DNA of 64,000 nt from assembly GCA_910574715.1 (NCBI GenBank), contig CAJTCH010000020.1, forward strand, positions 20,400 to 84,399, written 5' to 3'. The position numbers and the translations under genes were made by a program. The DNA comes from Lachnospiraceae bacterium (GTDB lineage: Bacteria; Bacillota; Clostridia; Lachnospirales; Lachnospiraceae). Position 1 is the stretch's first letter. Each line of letters starts with the position of its first letter. Below, one piece after another: positions 51,095 through 59,890 of this stretch. The notes below the pieces were generated by a model. The model was not told the origin of the DNA and did no database searches. It worked only from the letters and a program-made list of their open reading frames with translations.

Positions 51095-52393
51095 ATGAAG
51101 TTAAAGAAGTTAACAGCATTATGTTTGGCTGGAGCAATGGTACTTTCTACAGCAGCGTGCGGAGGCGGGAGCGGAGACTCCGGCAGCTCAGGCGGAGACG
51201 GAGACTCTGGCAGTTCTGAGGGCGGCGAGCTTTCTATATCTATTTGGGATACGAACCAGGAGCCTGGTATCAATGAGATCCTTGCAGATTTTACAGAAGA
51301 GACCGGAATCAAGACAAAACTTACTGTTGTTAAGTGGGACGAGTATTGGACGATGTTGGAAGCAGGCGCACAGGGCGGTTCCCTTCCGGATGTATTCTGG
51401 ATGCACTCCAACGAAAGTGAAAGATATATGTCCAACGACATGCTTCTTGACTTAACAGATAAGATCGCTGAGAGCGATGTTATCGATCCTGCGAATTATC
51501 CAGAAGATATCTGGGGACTTTACACACACGAAGATAAGTATTATGCAGTACCTAAGGACGTAGATACGATCGCTCTGTGGTACAACAAGACCATGTTCGA
51601 CGAGGCAGAGATGGAATATCCGACTGCAGACTGGACCTGGGACGACATGTTCGAAGCAGCTAAGAAGCTGACGAAGGATGACGGAAGCCAGTACGGACTT
51701 GCACTCAGGAACGACAACAACCAGGCTGGTTACTACAACATGATCTATGATAACGGCGGATTCGTTATCAACGACGACAAGACAGAGTCCGGATGGGATG
51801 ATCCTAAGACGATCGAAGCTATGGAGCAGGTTGAAGAATTCATCAAAGCAGGAGTTATGCCTTCTATGGAGACAATGTCTGAGAACGGTGAAGACGTACT
51901 CTTCCAGTCAGGCAAGGTTGCAATGGTTCTTCAGGGATCCTGGATGCTGGCAGCTTACAGAGACAACGAATATACTGCTGAGAACTGTGATTGTGTAGAG
52001 CTTCCTAAGAGTGCTACAACAGACAGAAGAGTTTCCATCTACAACGGTCTTGGATGGGCTGCATCTGCAAGCGGAAGCAACACCGAAAACGCATGGAAGC
52101 TGATCGAGTACTTAGGTTCAGAGGCAGCTCAGAAGAAGCAGGCAGAGCTTGGCGTTACGATGTCCGCATACACAGGAACATCTGATGCATGGGCTGATTC
52201 CGCAGACTTCAATCTGGAAGCATACCTGAACATGATGGACGACATGGTAATCCGTCCATACTCCAAGTCTACAGTAACATGGGAGAATGAAGACAATGAG
52301 ATTCTGAAGGAAGTCTACACAGGCGACAAGAGTATGGCTGACGCCTGCAAGGAGATGGCTGACCAGATGAATGAGAAATTAGCAGAGGAATAG
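51095..52393 (+). CDS. Sugar ABC transporter substrate-binding lipoprotein
   Basis: 432 residues. Signal peptide with lipobox STAAC (Cys at about residue 23), then a Gly/Ser linker rich in GDSGS repeats, then a family 1 solute-binding fold (ISIWDTNQEPGINEILADFT, WYNKTMFDEAEMEYPTADWT). It captures an oligosaccharide, probably an alpha-galactoside given the enzymes downstream. GGAGG lies before the ATG. The two permease genes follow; no ATPase gene is present, so a shared MsmK-like ATPase elsewhere is likely. Confidence 0.92.
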   Translation: MKLKKLTALCLAGAMVLSTAACGGGSGDSGSSGGDGDSGSSEGGELSISIWDTNQEPGINEILADFTEETGIKTKLTVVKWDEYWTMLEAGAQGGSLPDVFWMHSNESERYMSNDMLLDLTDKIAESDVIDPANYPEDIWGLYTHEDKYYAVPKDVDTIALWYNKTMFDEAEMEYPTADWTWDDMFEAAKKLTKDDGSQYGLALRNDNNQAGYYNMIYDNGGFVINDDKTESGWDDPKTIEAMEQVEEFIKAGVMPSMETMSENGEDVLFQSGKVAMVLQGSWMLAAYRDNEYTAENCDCVELPKSATTDRRVSIYNGLGWAASASGSNTENAWKLIEYLGSEAAQKKQAELGVTMSAYTGTSDAWADSADFNLEAYLNMMDDMVIRPYSKSTVTWENEDNEILKEVYTGDKSMADACKEMADQMNEKLAEE

Positions 52394-52521
52394 TCACATA
52401 TATTGGGGGATATTGATGCAATAGCATCCAAAACTGTCATTGATAGCTTTTCTAAAATATTATGACACAGACACCGCGGGCAGATCTTCGCATCTGCCCG
52501 TATAAAAAAGGAGTGAGTCAA

Positions 52522-53421
52522 ATGACTAATAGCGGAAAACCTGCAAAAACAGGCAGGGAAAAGAGTGAGTTTCTTTGGGGTTGGCTGTTTATACTTCCAA
52601 CAGTCATCGGTTTGATCATATTGAATATCATCCCTATTTTCCAGACAATCTATCAGAGCTTTTTTAAGACCGGTGATTTCGGAAAGGGAAATATTTTCGT
52701 AGGTTTTGAAAATTATTCTAAGGTTTTCGGAGACTCTGAAGTATGGCAGTCTCTGATCAACACATTGAAATATGCAGTTGTTGAAGTTCCGTTTTCCATC
52801 GCGATCGCCCTTGTTCTGGCAGTTCTGCTGAACAGAAAGATGAAGGGACGTTCCGTATACAGAACGATTATCTTCCTTCCTATGGTTGCGGCTCCTGCGG
52901 CAGTTGCCATGGTTTGGAGATGGTTATTCAACTCAGATTTCGGTCTGATCAACAACGTATTCCACGTACATGTGAAATGGGTATCCGATCCTAAGATCGC
53001 TGTTTTCGCCGTTGCAGTAATCGGTGTATGGTCCATTCTTGGATACAACATGGTACTGTTCTTATCCGGTCTTCAGGAGATTCCGGGAGACTATTATGAG
53101 GCGGCATCCATCGACGGCGCGACCGGTATCAAGAGCTTCTTCCACATCACGATTCCGCTCTTGTCCCCTACGATCTTCTTCGTATTGGTAACACGTGTAA
53201 TCGGCGCCCTTCAGGTATTCGACCTGATGTACATGGTAATGGACAAATCAAACCCGGCTCTGGACAAGACACAGTCCTTAGTTTACTTATTCTATAAGTA
53301 CGCGTTCATCAACAAGAACATGGGTTACGGTTCAACTATCGTAGTTCTCCTGCTTATCATCACCATGATCGTTACGGTATTCCAGATGATCGGCCAGAAG
53401 AAATGGGTATTCTACAACTAA
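52522..53421 (+). CDS. Sugar ABC transporter permease (MsmF-like)
   Basis: 299 residues with six membrane segments. The EAA loop YEAASIDGATGIKSFFHITI (about residues 190-210) is the ATPase contact of carbohydrate importers. AAAGGAG lies before the ATG at 52522; a start at 52462 lacks a site. First of two permeases in the importer. Confidence 0.93.
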   Translation: MTNSGKPAKTGREKSEFLWGWLFILPTVIGLIILNIIPIFQTIYQSFFKTGDFGKGNIFVGFENYSKVFGDSEVWQSLINTLKYAVVEVPFSIAIALVLAVLLNRKMKGRSVYRTIIFLPMVAAPAAVAMVWRWLFNSDFGLINNVFHVHVKWVSDPKIAVFAVAVIGVWSILGYNMVLFLSGLQEIPGDYYEAASIDGATGIKSFFHITIPLLSPTIFFVLVTRVIGALQVFDLMYMVMDKSNPALDKTQSLVYLFYKYAFINKNMGYGSTIVVLLLIITMIVTVFQMIGQKKWVFYN

Positions 53422-53436
53422 AGGAGGGCAATCAGA

Positions 53437-54276
53437 ATGGATAGTATGGAAAGAAATAGAAAAATCGTTACTGCCGTTATACATATTGTATTGATCCTTG
53501 TATCGATCACGATGCTGATTCCTTTTATCTGGATGATCCTTACCGCGTTCAAGTCAGTAACAGAAGCAACATCGGTTGACCCGTTTGTAATCTTCCCTAC
53601 AGTATGGAGAAAGGATTCCTTCACTGCCGTAATGCAGAACATGAATTTCCTGATGCTGTATAAGAACACGCTGCTTCTGATCTTCTTCCGTGTAGTATGT
53701 GCGGTATTGACAGCAACAATGGCAGGTTATGCTTTTGGACGTCTTCATTTCAAAGGAAGAGACGCCTGTTTCTCACTGGTTCTGTTCCAGATGATGGTAC
53801 CGGCACAGATCTTCATCATTCCTCAGTACTTAATGATCAGTAAAGTCGGAATGCTGAATACGATCTTCGCTCTGGTATTCCCAGGTATGGTTACCGCTTT
53901 TGGTACCTTCCTTCTTCGTCAGGGTTATATGGGACTCCCGAACGATCTGGAGGAAGCTGCGAGACTGGATGGCTGTAATATCGGCCAGACCTTCCTCTAC
54001 ATCATGGCTCCGCTGACAAGGTCCAGTATGGTAGCACTTGGTATCTTCACCGCAGTGTTCGCATTCAAAGACCTGATGTGGCCAATGATCGTTAACACAG
54101 ACAAAGATATGCTGGTTCTCTCTTCTGCTCTGGCAAAGATGCAGGGACAGTATGTATCCAAGTTCCCGGAACTGATGGCTGCATCACTGATTGCATGTAT
54201 TCCGATGATCGTGATCTACGTTATCTTCCAGAAACAGTTTATCGAAGGTATCGCTACAAGCGGCGGAAAATTATAA
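53437..54276 (+). CDS. Sugar ABC transporter permease (MsmG-like)
   Basis: 279 residues with six membrane segments and EAA loop LEEAARLDGCNIGQTFLYIM. It pairs with the permease ending 15 bp upstream. A hairpin follows at 54303. Confidence 0.93.
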   Translation: MDSMERNRKIVTAVIHIVLILVSITMLIPFIWMILTAFKSVTEATSVDPFVIFPTVWRKDSFTAVMQNMNFLMLYKNTLLLIFFRVVCAVLTATMAGYAFGRLHFKGRDACFSLVLFQMMVPAQIFIIPQYLMISKVGMLNTIFALVFPGMVTAFGTFLLRQGYMGLPNDLEEAARLDGCNIGQTFLYIMAPLTRSSMVALGIFTAVFAFKDLMWPMIVNTDKDMLVLSSALAKMQGQYVSKFPELMAASLIACIPMIVIYVIFQKQFIEGIATSGGKL

Positions 54277-54302
54277 AAACTACGATATAAAATGAATAAA
54301 TA

Positions 54303-54331
54303 ACGAAAAACATGTTTCGATCGTTTTTCGT
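54303..54331. terminator. Hairpin after the importer operon
   Basis: ACGAAAAAC / GTTTTTCGT, a perfect 9-bp stem with an 11-base loop. It contains CATGTTTCGA, the complement of a site at 50788. A second weak hairpin (GGGTAG.. / CTACtC) lies at 54350-54373, before the convergent araC gene's stop. Confidence 0.5.
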
Positions 54332-54380
54332 ATACCAGCGCAAAATAACGGGGTAGCCTTTTAAAGACTACTCCTGAATT

Positions 54381-55298
54381 TTAAATAGACAGAGATCTCA
54401 TATACTCGTTCTTGTTCTCATACTTGATCAGTTTCTCCGGCGCTTCCCGGAAGCTTGTCGGACTGATACCGTAATTCTGCTTGAACATCTTCGAGAAAGC
54501 AAGCGGGTCATCATACCCGACCTGTGCAGAGATCGTATGGATCGGAAGAGCCGTCTCCCTGAGCAATGATATAGCTTTGTCAAGCCTGAGAGTGATCAGA
54601 AACTTCTGCGGAGACATGTTCATGATCTTCCGAAAGGAATTGGTGAGATAACTGCGGTTGATTCCGATATAATCCGCCAGATCGTTAACCTTGATCTTCT
54701 GGTCGTAATTCTTCTGCATATAATCAATTGCCTGTTCGACGTATACGGCACAAGGATAGTCGTAGCCGCTTCGGCCGGGAGACGGATTCTCTTCGGAATA
54801 ATCCTCTAACAATGTGCTGAAGAAACGCATCAGTTCGCTGCTCCGCTTCAATTCATTGGCATATGTAAGCTGATGGGCTTCCAGCATATGCTGGATACAG
54901 CTCAGGAGCACGTCCATATTGCGGATAGGTATGACCGGTTTCTCGGGCATGAATCCGGCGTTGGTCACACATGTATGTGCTTTTCCGCCGTTAAACCCGA
55001 CCCAGGCATAAGACCATGGGCATTCAAGATCAGCTTCATATTCCGTGTCCATACCGGGATAGATCAGAAATGCCATGTTCTCTTTCAGTTCGTAGTGACT
55101 ATCCTCACAACGGAATGTACCTTTGCCCTTGGTAACCAGATGAATCACATATTCTGTGCGGACATGTGGGCCAAAATGGTGACCGCATTCCACATCTTCC
55201 ATACCACAATAGCTCAGGTAAAGATCTACAGCGCGTCTCTGAAGATCTTCCAGGCATTTGTATCGTACGGAATTAGTAAAACCTACTTCAAATTCCAT
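54381..55298 (-). CDS. AraC-family regulator
   Basis: 305 residues: N-terminal cupin-like sensor domain (about 1-160) and a C-terminal double helix-turn-helix (about 195-290: IKVNDLADYIGINRSYLTNS and ISAQVGYDDPLAFSKMFKQN). This is the layout of activators of raffinose/melibiose genes. It is divergent from the GH36 gene and convergent with the importer, and probably activates both. Confidence 0.92.
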   Translation of the reverse strand: MEFEVGFTNSVRYKCLEDLQRRAVDLYLSYCGMEDVECGHHFGPHVRTEYVIHLVTKGKGTFRCEDSHYELKENMAFLIYPGMDTEYEADLECPWSYAWVGFNGGKAHTCVTNAGFMPEKPVIPIRNMDVLLSCIQHMLEAHQLTYANELKRSSELMRFFSTLLEDYSEENPSPGRSGYDYPCAVYVEQAIDYMQKNYDQKIKVNDLADYIGINRSYLTNSFRKIMNMSPQKFLITLRLDKAISLLRETALPIHTISAQVGYDDPLAFSKMFKQNYGISPTSFREAPEKLIKYENKNEYMRSLSI

Positions 55299-55332
55299 AT
55301 AACAGCCCCCTTTTTATTTACATATATGCGTA

Positions 55333-55360
55333 TTGACATTTGCACATACAGACATATAAT
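55333..55360 (+). promoter_or_regulatory. Promoter of the alpha-galactosidase operon
   Basis: TTGACA (55333-55338), 16-bp spacer, TATAAT (55355-55360). It lies in the 116-bp gap with the divergent araC gene; GCGTAT / ATACGC flank it and may form an operator. Confidence 0.7.
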
Positions 55361-55414
55361 ACTATTATACGCGATAACAAGGGGATTTTCAACATTAAAA
55401 TCAGGAGGCATAAG

Positions 55415-57703
55415 ATGGCAATCGTATTTCACGAAAAGACAAACATATTTCATTTGACTAATAAGGATGTAAGTTACCTGATCAGAATCATGGAAAACGG
55501 TCAATTAGAGAATCTGTATTACGGGAAAGCACTGAAGGACCGGGAAGACTTCTCTTACATGCACGAGGAGGGAATGCGTTCCCAGATGTCCATTAATGTG
55601 CCGGAACCAGGTCTTCTGTCCATGCATTATACCAGACAGGAATACCCTTCATACGGAACAGGCGACTATCGGAGTCCTGCATTTACCGTTCTTCAGGAGA
55701 ACGGCAGCCGGATCTCGAACTATGTTTACGCTGCACACAGTGTATTTGCAGGCAAGAAGAGCTTAGAACCTCTTCCGGCAACCTACGTTGAGAGTGACGA
55801 AGAAGCCTCTACTCTGGAGATCACTCTGCATGATCAGGTTACAAATACGGACCTTATACTCTCTTATACAATCTATGAGAACCATCCGGTAATTACCAGA
55901 AGCGCCCGTTTCTTACAGAAGGGGTCTGAGAAGATCGTTCTGGAACGCGCGTTAAGCGCCAGCGTAGAATTCATCGATATGGACTACGAACTGATGCATC
56001 TTTCCGGGGCATGGTCAAGAGAGCGTTATGTTAAGACTAAGAAGCTGGAGACGGGCATTCAGGGAGTCCAGGGCCTTAACGGAACCTGCTGCGGCGCAGA
56101 GTTCAATCCGTTCCTTGCCCTCAAGCGTCCTGATACGACAGAATTCCAGGGAGAAGTGTATGGATTCAGCTTCGTATACAGCGGCAATTTCCTTGCACAG
56201 GCCGAGGTAACTACCTTCGATATGACAAGGATCCTCATGGGTATCAATCCCGAAGGATTTGCCTGGGAATTAAAGCAGGGCGAATCTTTCCAGACGCCGG
56301 AAGTGGTAATGGTGTACAGCGACCAGGGCCTTAATAAGATGAGCCAGGTATATCACAGACTCTATCGTACACGTCTGATGCGCGGCAAATGGAGAGATCT
56401 GGCGCGCCCGATCCTTCTCAATAACTGGGAGGCGACTTATTTTGACTTTAACGAGGAAAAGATACTGAACATCGCCCGAAAAGCGAAGGAAGTCGGCGTA
56501 GAGCTGTTCGTTCTGGACGACGGATGGTTTGGGGCGCGCAACGATGATTACAGGGGTCTGGGCGACTGGTATGTGAACCTTGATAAATTACCTGACGGGA
56601 TCTCTGGATTGTCCCGGAAGGTGGAAGAACTGGGATTGAAGTTCGGTCTGTGGGTAGAGCTTGAGATGGTGAACAAGGACAGCGATCTTTACCGTGCTCA
56701 TCCTGACTGGCTGATCGGCGTTCCGGATAGATTTGAAAGTCATGCGCGCCACCAGCATGTTCTTGATTTCTCGAGGAAAGAGGTTGTAGATTATATCCAT
56801 GAGATGATCTCGAAGGTGATCCGGGAATCTTCTATTTCCTATATCAAGTGGGATATGAACCGGTATATGACGGAACCATACAGCAGAGGCGCCGCTCCTT
56901 CTGAGCAGGGAATGGTGATGCACAGATATATGCTGGGTGTATATGACCTGTATACGCGTCTCACAACCGAGTTCCCGGACATCCTGTTTGAATCCTGTGC
57001 AAGCGGCGGAGCCAGGTTTGACCCGGGTATGCTGTATTTTGCTCCGCAGACCTGGACAAGCGATGATACCGACGCCAATGAGAGAACGAAGATCCAGTAC
57101 GGCACTTCCATGGTATACCCGATCGTCAGCATGGGCTCTCATGTTTCTGCCGTTCCGAATCATCAGCTTCACAGAGATACTTCTCTGGCTACCCGTGCCA
57201 ATGTGGCTTACTTCGGAACCTTTGGCTATGAGCTGGACCTGAACCTGTTGGAAGACCGCGAGATTGCGCAGGTAAAGGAGCAGATCCGATTCATGAAGGA
57301 ATACCGCGAACTGATCCAGATGGACGGTGATTTCTATCGTCTGTTAAGCCCGTTTGCCGGGAATGAGACCGCATGGATGGTCGTTTCTCAGGATAAGCAG
57401 ACTGCTATTGCCGGATATTACCAATGTCTGAACAGAGTGAATGGCTCCTGGTGCCGCCTGAAGCTTCAGGGATTGTGCGAGGATACACTGTATGAGGTCA
57501 GCTACGATACGACGCCCGACACCCCTGTGGATTCCAGACTGGAAGCGGCTTATGGCATCAGATCGGACAAGAACCCGGTAAAGACCTATCAGGCATATGG
57601 GACAGAGCTTATGTATGCCGGAATCCCGATCGACCGGGATACTTTGAAGAGAAAGAGCATGGATTTTGCATCGCTGATATTTGTCATCAAAAAGGCTAAT
57701 TAG
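55415..57703 (+). CDS. GH36 alpha-galactosidase
   Basis: 762 residues, typical of large GH36 enzymes: beta-sandwich N-domain, TIM barrel and C-domain. The nucleophile is in SYIKWDMNRY (about residue 478) and the acid/base in WTSDDTDANERTK (about 549); LFESCASGGARFDPGML and VLDDGWFGARNDD are other conserved blocks. It removes alpha-1,6-galactose from raffinose-type sugars or melibiose. AGGAGG lies before the ATG at 55415. No signal peptide, so it works in the cytoplasm on imported sugar. Confidence 0.94.
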   Translation: MAIVFHEKTNIFHLTNKDVSYLIRIMENGQLENLYYGKALKDREDFSYMHEEGMRSQMSINVPEPGLLSMHYTRQEYPSYGTGDYRSPAFTVLQENGSRISNYVYAAHSVFAGKKSLEPLPATYVESDEEASTLEITLHDQVTNTDLILSYTIYENHPVITRSARFLQKGSEKIVLERALSASVEFIDMDYELMHLSGAWSRERYVKTKKLETGIQGVQGLNGTCCGAEFNPFLALKRPDTTEFQGEVYGFSFVYSGNFLAQAEVTTFDMTRILMGINPEGFAWELKQGESFQTPEVVMVYSDQGLNKMSQVYHRLYRTRLMRGKWRDLARPILLNNWEATYFDFNEEKILNIARKAKEVGVELFVLDDGWFGARNDDYRGLGDWYVNLDKLPDGISGLSRKVEELGLKFGLWVELEMVNKDSDLYRAHPDWLIGVPDRFESHARHQHVLDFSRKEVVDYIHEMISKVIRESSISYIKWDMNRYMTEPYSRGAAPSEQGMVMHRYMLGVYDLYTRLTTEFPDILFESCASGGARFDPGMLYFAPQTWTSDDTDANERTKIQYGTSMVYPIVSMGSHVSAVPNHQLHRDTSLATRANVAYFGTFGYELDLNLLEDREIAQVKEQIRFMKEYRELIQMDGDFYRLLSPFAGNETAWMVVSQDKQTAIAGYYQCLNRVNGSWCRLKLQGLCEDTLYEVSYDTTPDTPVDSRLEAAYGIRSDKNPVKTYQAYGTELMYAGIPIDRDTLKRKSMDFASLIFVIKKAN

Positions 57704-57734
57704 ATAATTTCCATACTTAAGGAGGTAATGAATT

Positions 57735-59060
57735 ATGGCTAAAATTACATTTATGGGAGCAGGAAGCACAGTATTTGCACGGAACGTACTGGGGGATTGT
57801 ATGTGTTCCCCGGCGTTATGCAGCAGCGAGATCGCACTGTATGATATTGATGCACAGCGTCTTGAAGATTCTCAGATTATCTTAAGCGCCATCAATCATA
57901 ATGTCAATCAGGATAGAGCCTGTATCAAGTCCTATCTGGGCGTAGAGAACCGCAAGGCTGCATTAAAGGACGCGGATTTTGTAGTAAACGCGATCCAGGT
58001 AGGCGGTTATGATCCTTGTACCATCGCTGATTTTGAGATTCCGAAGAAATACGGCCTGAGACAGACTATCGCAGATACTCTTGGAATCGGCGGAATCATG
58101 CGCGCCCTGCGCACAATCCCTGTTCTTGAGGAATTCGCAAGGGATATCGAGGAAGTGTGTCCAAATGCTTTATTCTTGAATTATTCTAACCCGATGGCGA
58201 TGCTGACCGGGTATTTACAGCGGTTTACGAAGGTTCGTACGGTCGGTCTCTGCCACAGCGTACAGATCTGCTCGAAGACTCTTCTCGAAGAATTGGGAAT
58301 GGAGGATAAGCTTGAGGGCAGAACGGAGCTGATCGCCGGAATCAACCATATGGGATGGCTCCTGGATATCCGGGATAAGGACGGCAACGACCTGTATCCT
58401 GAGATCCGAAGACGCGCGGAGGAGAAGAATACCTCCGGCGAGAAGCACAACGATATGGTTCGTCTGGAATATATCCGCGATCTTGGATATTACTGTACAG
58501 AGTCCAGCGAGCACAATGCAGAATATAATCCATTCTACATTAAATCCAGATATCCTGAGCTGATCGATGAATTCAACATTCCTCTGGATGAATATCCAAG
58601 ACGCTGTATCGAACAGATCGAGAAATGGAACAAAGAAAAAGAGGATATCCTGAATGACGGTAAGATCACCCATGAGAGAAGCCGCGAATATGCCTCCTAC
58701 ATCATGGAAGCTGTCGTAACCGATCAGCCGTACAAGATCGGCGGTAATGTGATCAATAACGGGTATATCACGAATCTTCCGGCGGACGCCTGCGTGGAGG
58801 TACCATGCTACATTGACAAAACCGGCGTACATCCGACAACCGTAGGCAAGCTTCCGACACAATTGGCAGCAATGAATTCCGCTAACATCAGCGCACAGCT
58901 TCTAACGATCGAGGCCGCTGTAACCAAGGACCGCAAGAAGATCTACCAGGCGGCCATGATGGATCCGCATACCGCCGCAGAGCTGAGTATCAAGGATATT
59001 AAGGCCATGTGCGACGAACTGATCGAGGCACACGGTGATTATATGAAGGATTATCGGTAA
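57735..59060 (+). CDS. GH4 NAD-dependent alpha-galactosidase (MelA-like)
   Basis: 441 residues. N-terminal NAD-binding loop FMGAGSTVFARNVLGD, then LFLNYSNPMAMLTG, VGLCHSVQ (metal Cys-His) and AGINHMGWLLDI, all typical of GH4. Members need NAD, a divalent metal and reducing conditions. Second alpha-galactosidase of the operon, 31 bp after the GH36 gene. GGAGG lies before the ATG. Confidence 0.92.
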   Translation: MAKITFMGAGSTVFARNVLGDCMCSPALCSSEIALYDIDAQRLEDSQIILSAINHNVNQDRACIKSYLGVENRKAALKDADFVVNAIQVGGYDPCTIADFEIPKKYGLRQTIADTLGIGGIMRALRTIPVLEEFARDIEEVCPNALFLNYSNPMAMLTGYLQRFTKVRTVGLCHSVQICSKTLLEELGMEDKLEGRTELIAGINHMGWLLDIRDKDGNDLYPEIRRRAEEKNTSGEKHNDMVRLEYIRDLGYYCTESSEHNAEYNPFYIKSRYPELIDEFNIPLDEYPRRCIEQIEKWNKEKEDILNDGKITHERSREYASYIMEAVVTDQPYKIGGNVINNGYITNLPADACVEVPCYIDKTGVHPTTVGKLPTQLAAMNSANISAQLLTIEAAVTKDRKKIYQAAMMDPHTAAELSIKDIKAMCDELIEAHGDYMKDYR

Positions 59061-59075
59061 GAGTAACCTAAGATA

Positions 59076-59116
59076 AAGGGGGACGCAGTACAATCGGATC
59101 GTACCGCGTCCCCCTT
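59076..59116. terminator. Terminator after the alpha-galactosidase operon
   Basis: AAGGGGGACGC / GCGTCCCCCTT stem with inner GTAC / GTAC pair and a T-rich tail; lies between convergent genes. Confidence 0.85.
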
Positions 59117-59130
59117 ATTCTATATCAATC

Positions 59131-59868
59131 TCAGATCACTCCAAACAACCCGCCTATCTCTCCCTCATCCAACATCCTTCCGGTCTTATTCCCGGCATTG
59201 GCAAGCATTGCCTCCACCCTGTTCGCAAGAGTCACGTCGATGAACCTTCCCACTTCGATTCCCCTGAGCTCAAAGAACAACAGCGGATTCTCGTCCAGAC
59301 GCACGCCTACTCCATAGAGAGCCGCAGCCACGTGCTTACACAACAGCGCCCAGTCCGGGCAGCTGCAGCTAAAGCTGATCTCATTGGGTGACGGGAACAG
59401 CCCCTCCTTACTCTGGAACAGCTCTTTCATCTCTTCCGGAAAATCACCTGCAAGAAGCGCTTCCAGATTCTCTAATTTCCTGCCGCATCTCTGGATGATC
59501 GCCTGACACTTCTCCTCCGACAGCGGACTGATCCTGATCTCTACCTTATAGGGCGTCTTGCGCGTTCCCTGTACCCTGGCAAGGATCTTCCCCTTCTGGA
59601 TCTTAAGGTCGATCACCGCGCCGGTACGGATATAACGCTTCCCGCGGTCTAAGCGGCTCTCATAGTCCGCATAACTCTCCAGGTTATCGCACCAGGCCTT
59701 GCCCCACCACTCATTGACGATTGTTCTCCCTTTGGCGGTGACCGGCTCTAGTATCTTGCCCTTTGCTTTCTCCTTCTTCCTGCTCGCCGCCGATTTCTGA
59801 CGCAGCTCTGACGCGTTCGGCTGACTGTACTGCGGGATATCGGCCCAATATTTACTGCTCATATGCAC
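59131..59868 (-). CDS. SWIM zinc-finger protein
   Basis: 245 residues. The SWIM zinc motif SCSCPDWALLCKHVAAALYG (about residues 165-184) is clear. The N-terminal half is basic and rich in KGR motifs (GRTIVNEWWGKAWCDNLESY). It starts 22 bp after the SNF2 gene, so the two proteins are likely to act together on DNA. In the gene at 5629 the same two parts occur in one protein. Confidence 0.88.
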   Translation of the reverse strand: MHMSSKYWADIPQYSQPNASELRQKSAASRKKEKAKGKILEPVTAKGRTIVNEWWGKAWCDNLESYADYESRLDRGKRYIRTGAVIDLKIQKGKILARVQGTRKTPYKVEIRISPLSEEKCQAIIQRCGRKLENLEALLAGDFPEEMKELFQSKEGLFPSPNEISFSCSCPDWALLCKHVAAALYGVGVRLDENPLLFFELRGIEVGRFIDVTLANRVEAMLANAGNKTGRMLDEGEIGGLFGVI

Positions 59869-59890
59869 ACATCTCCTTCATTAACAGATC

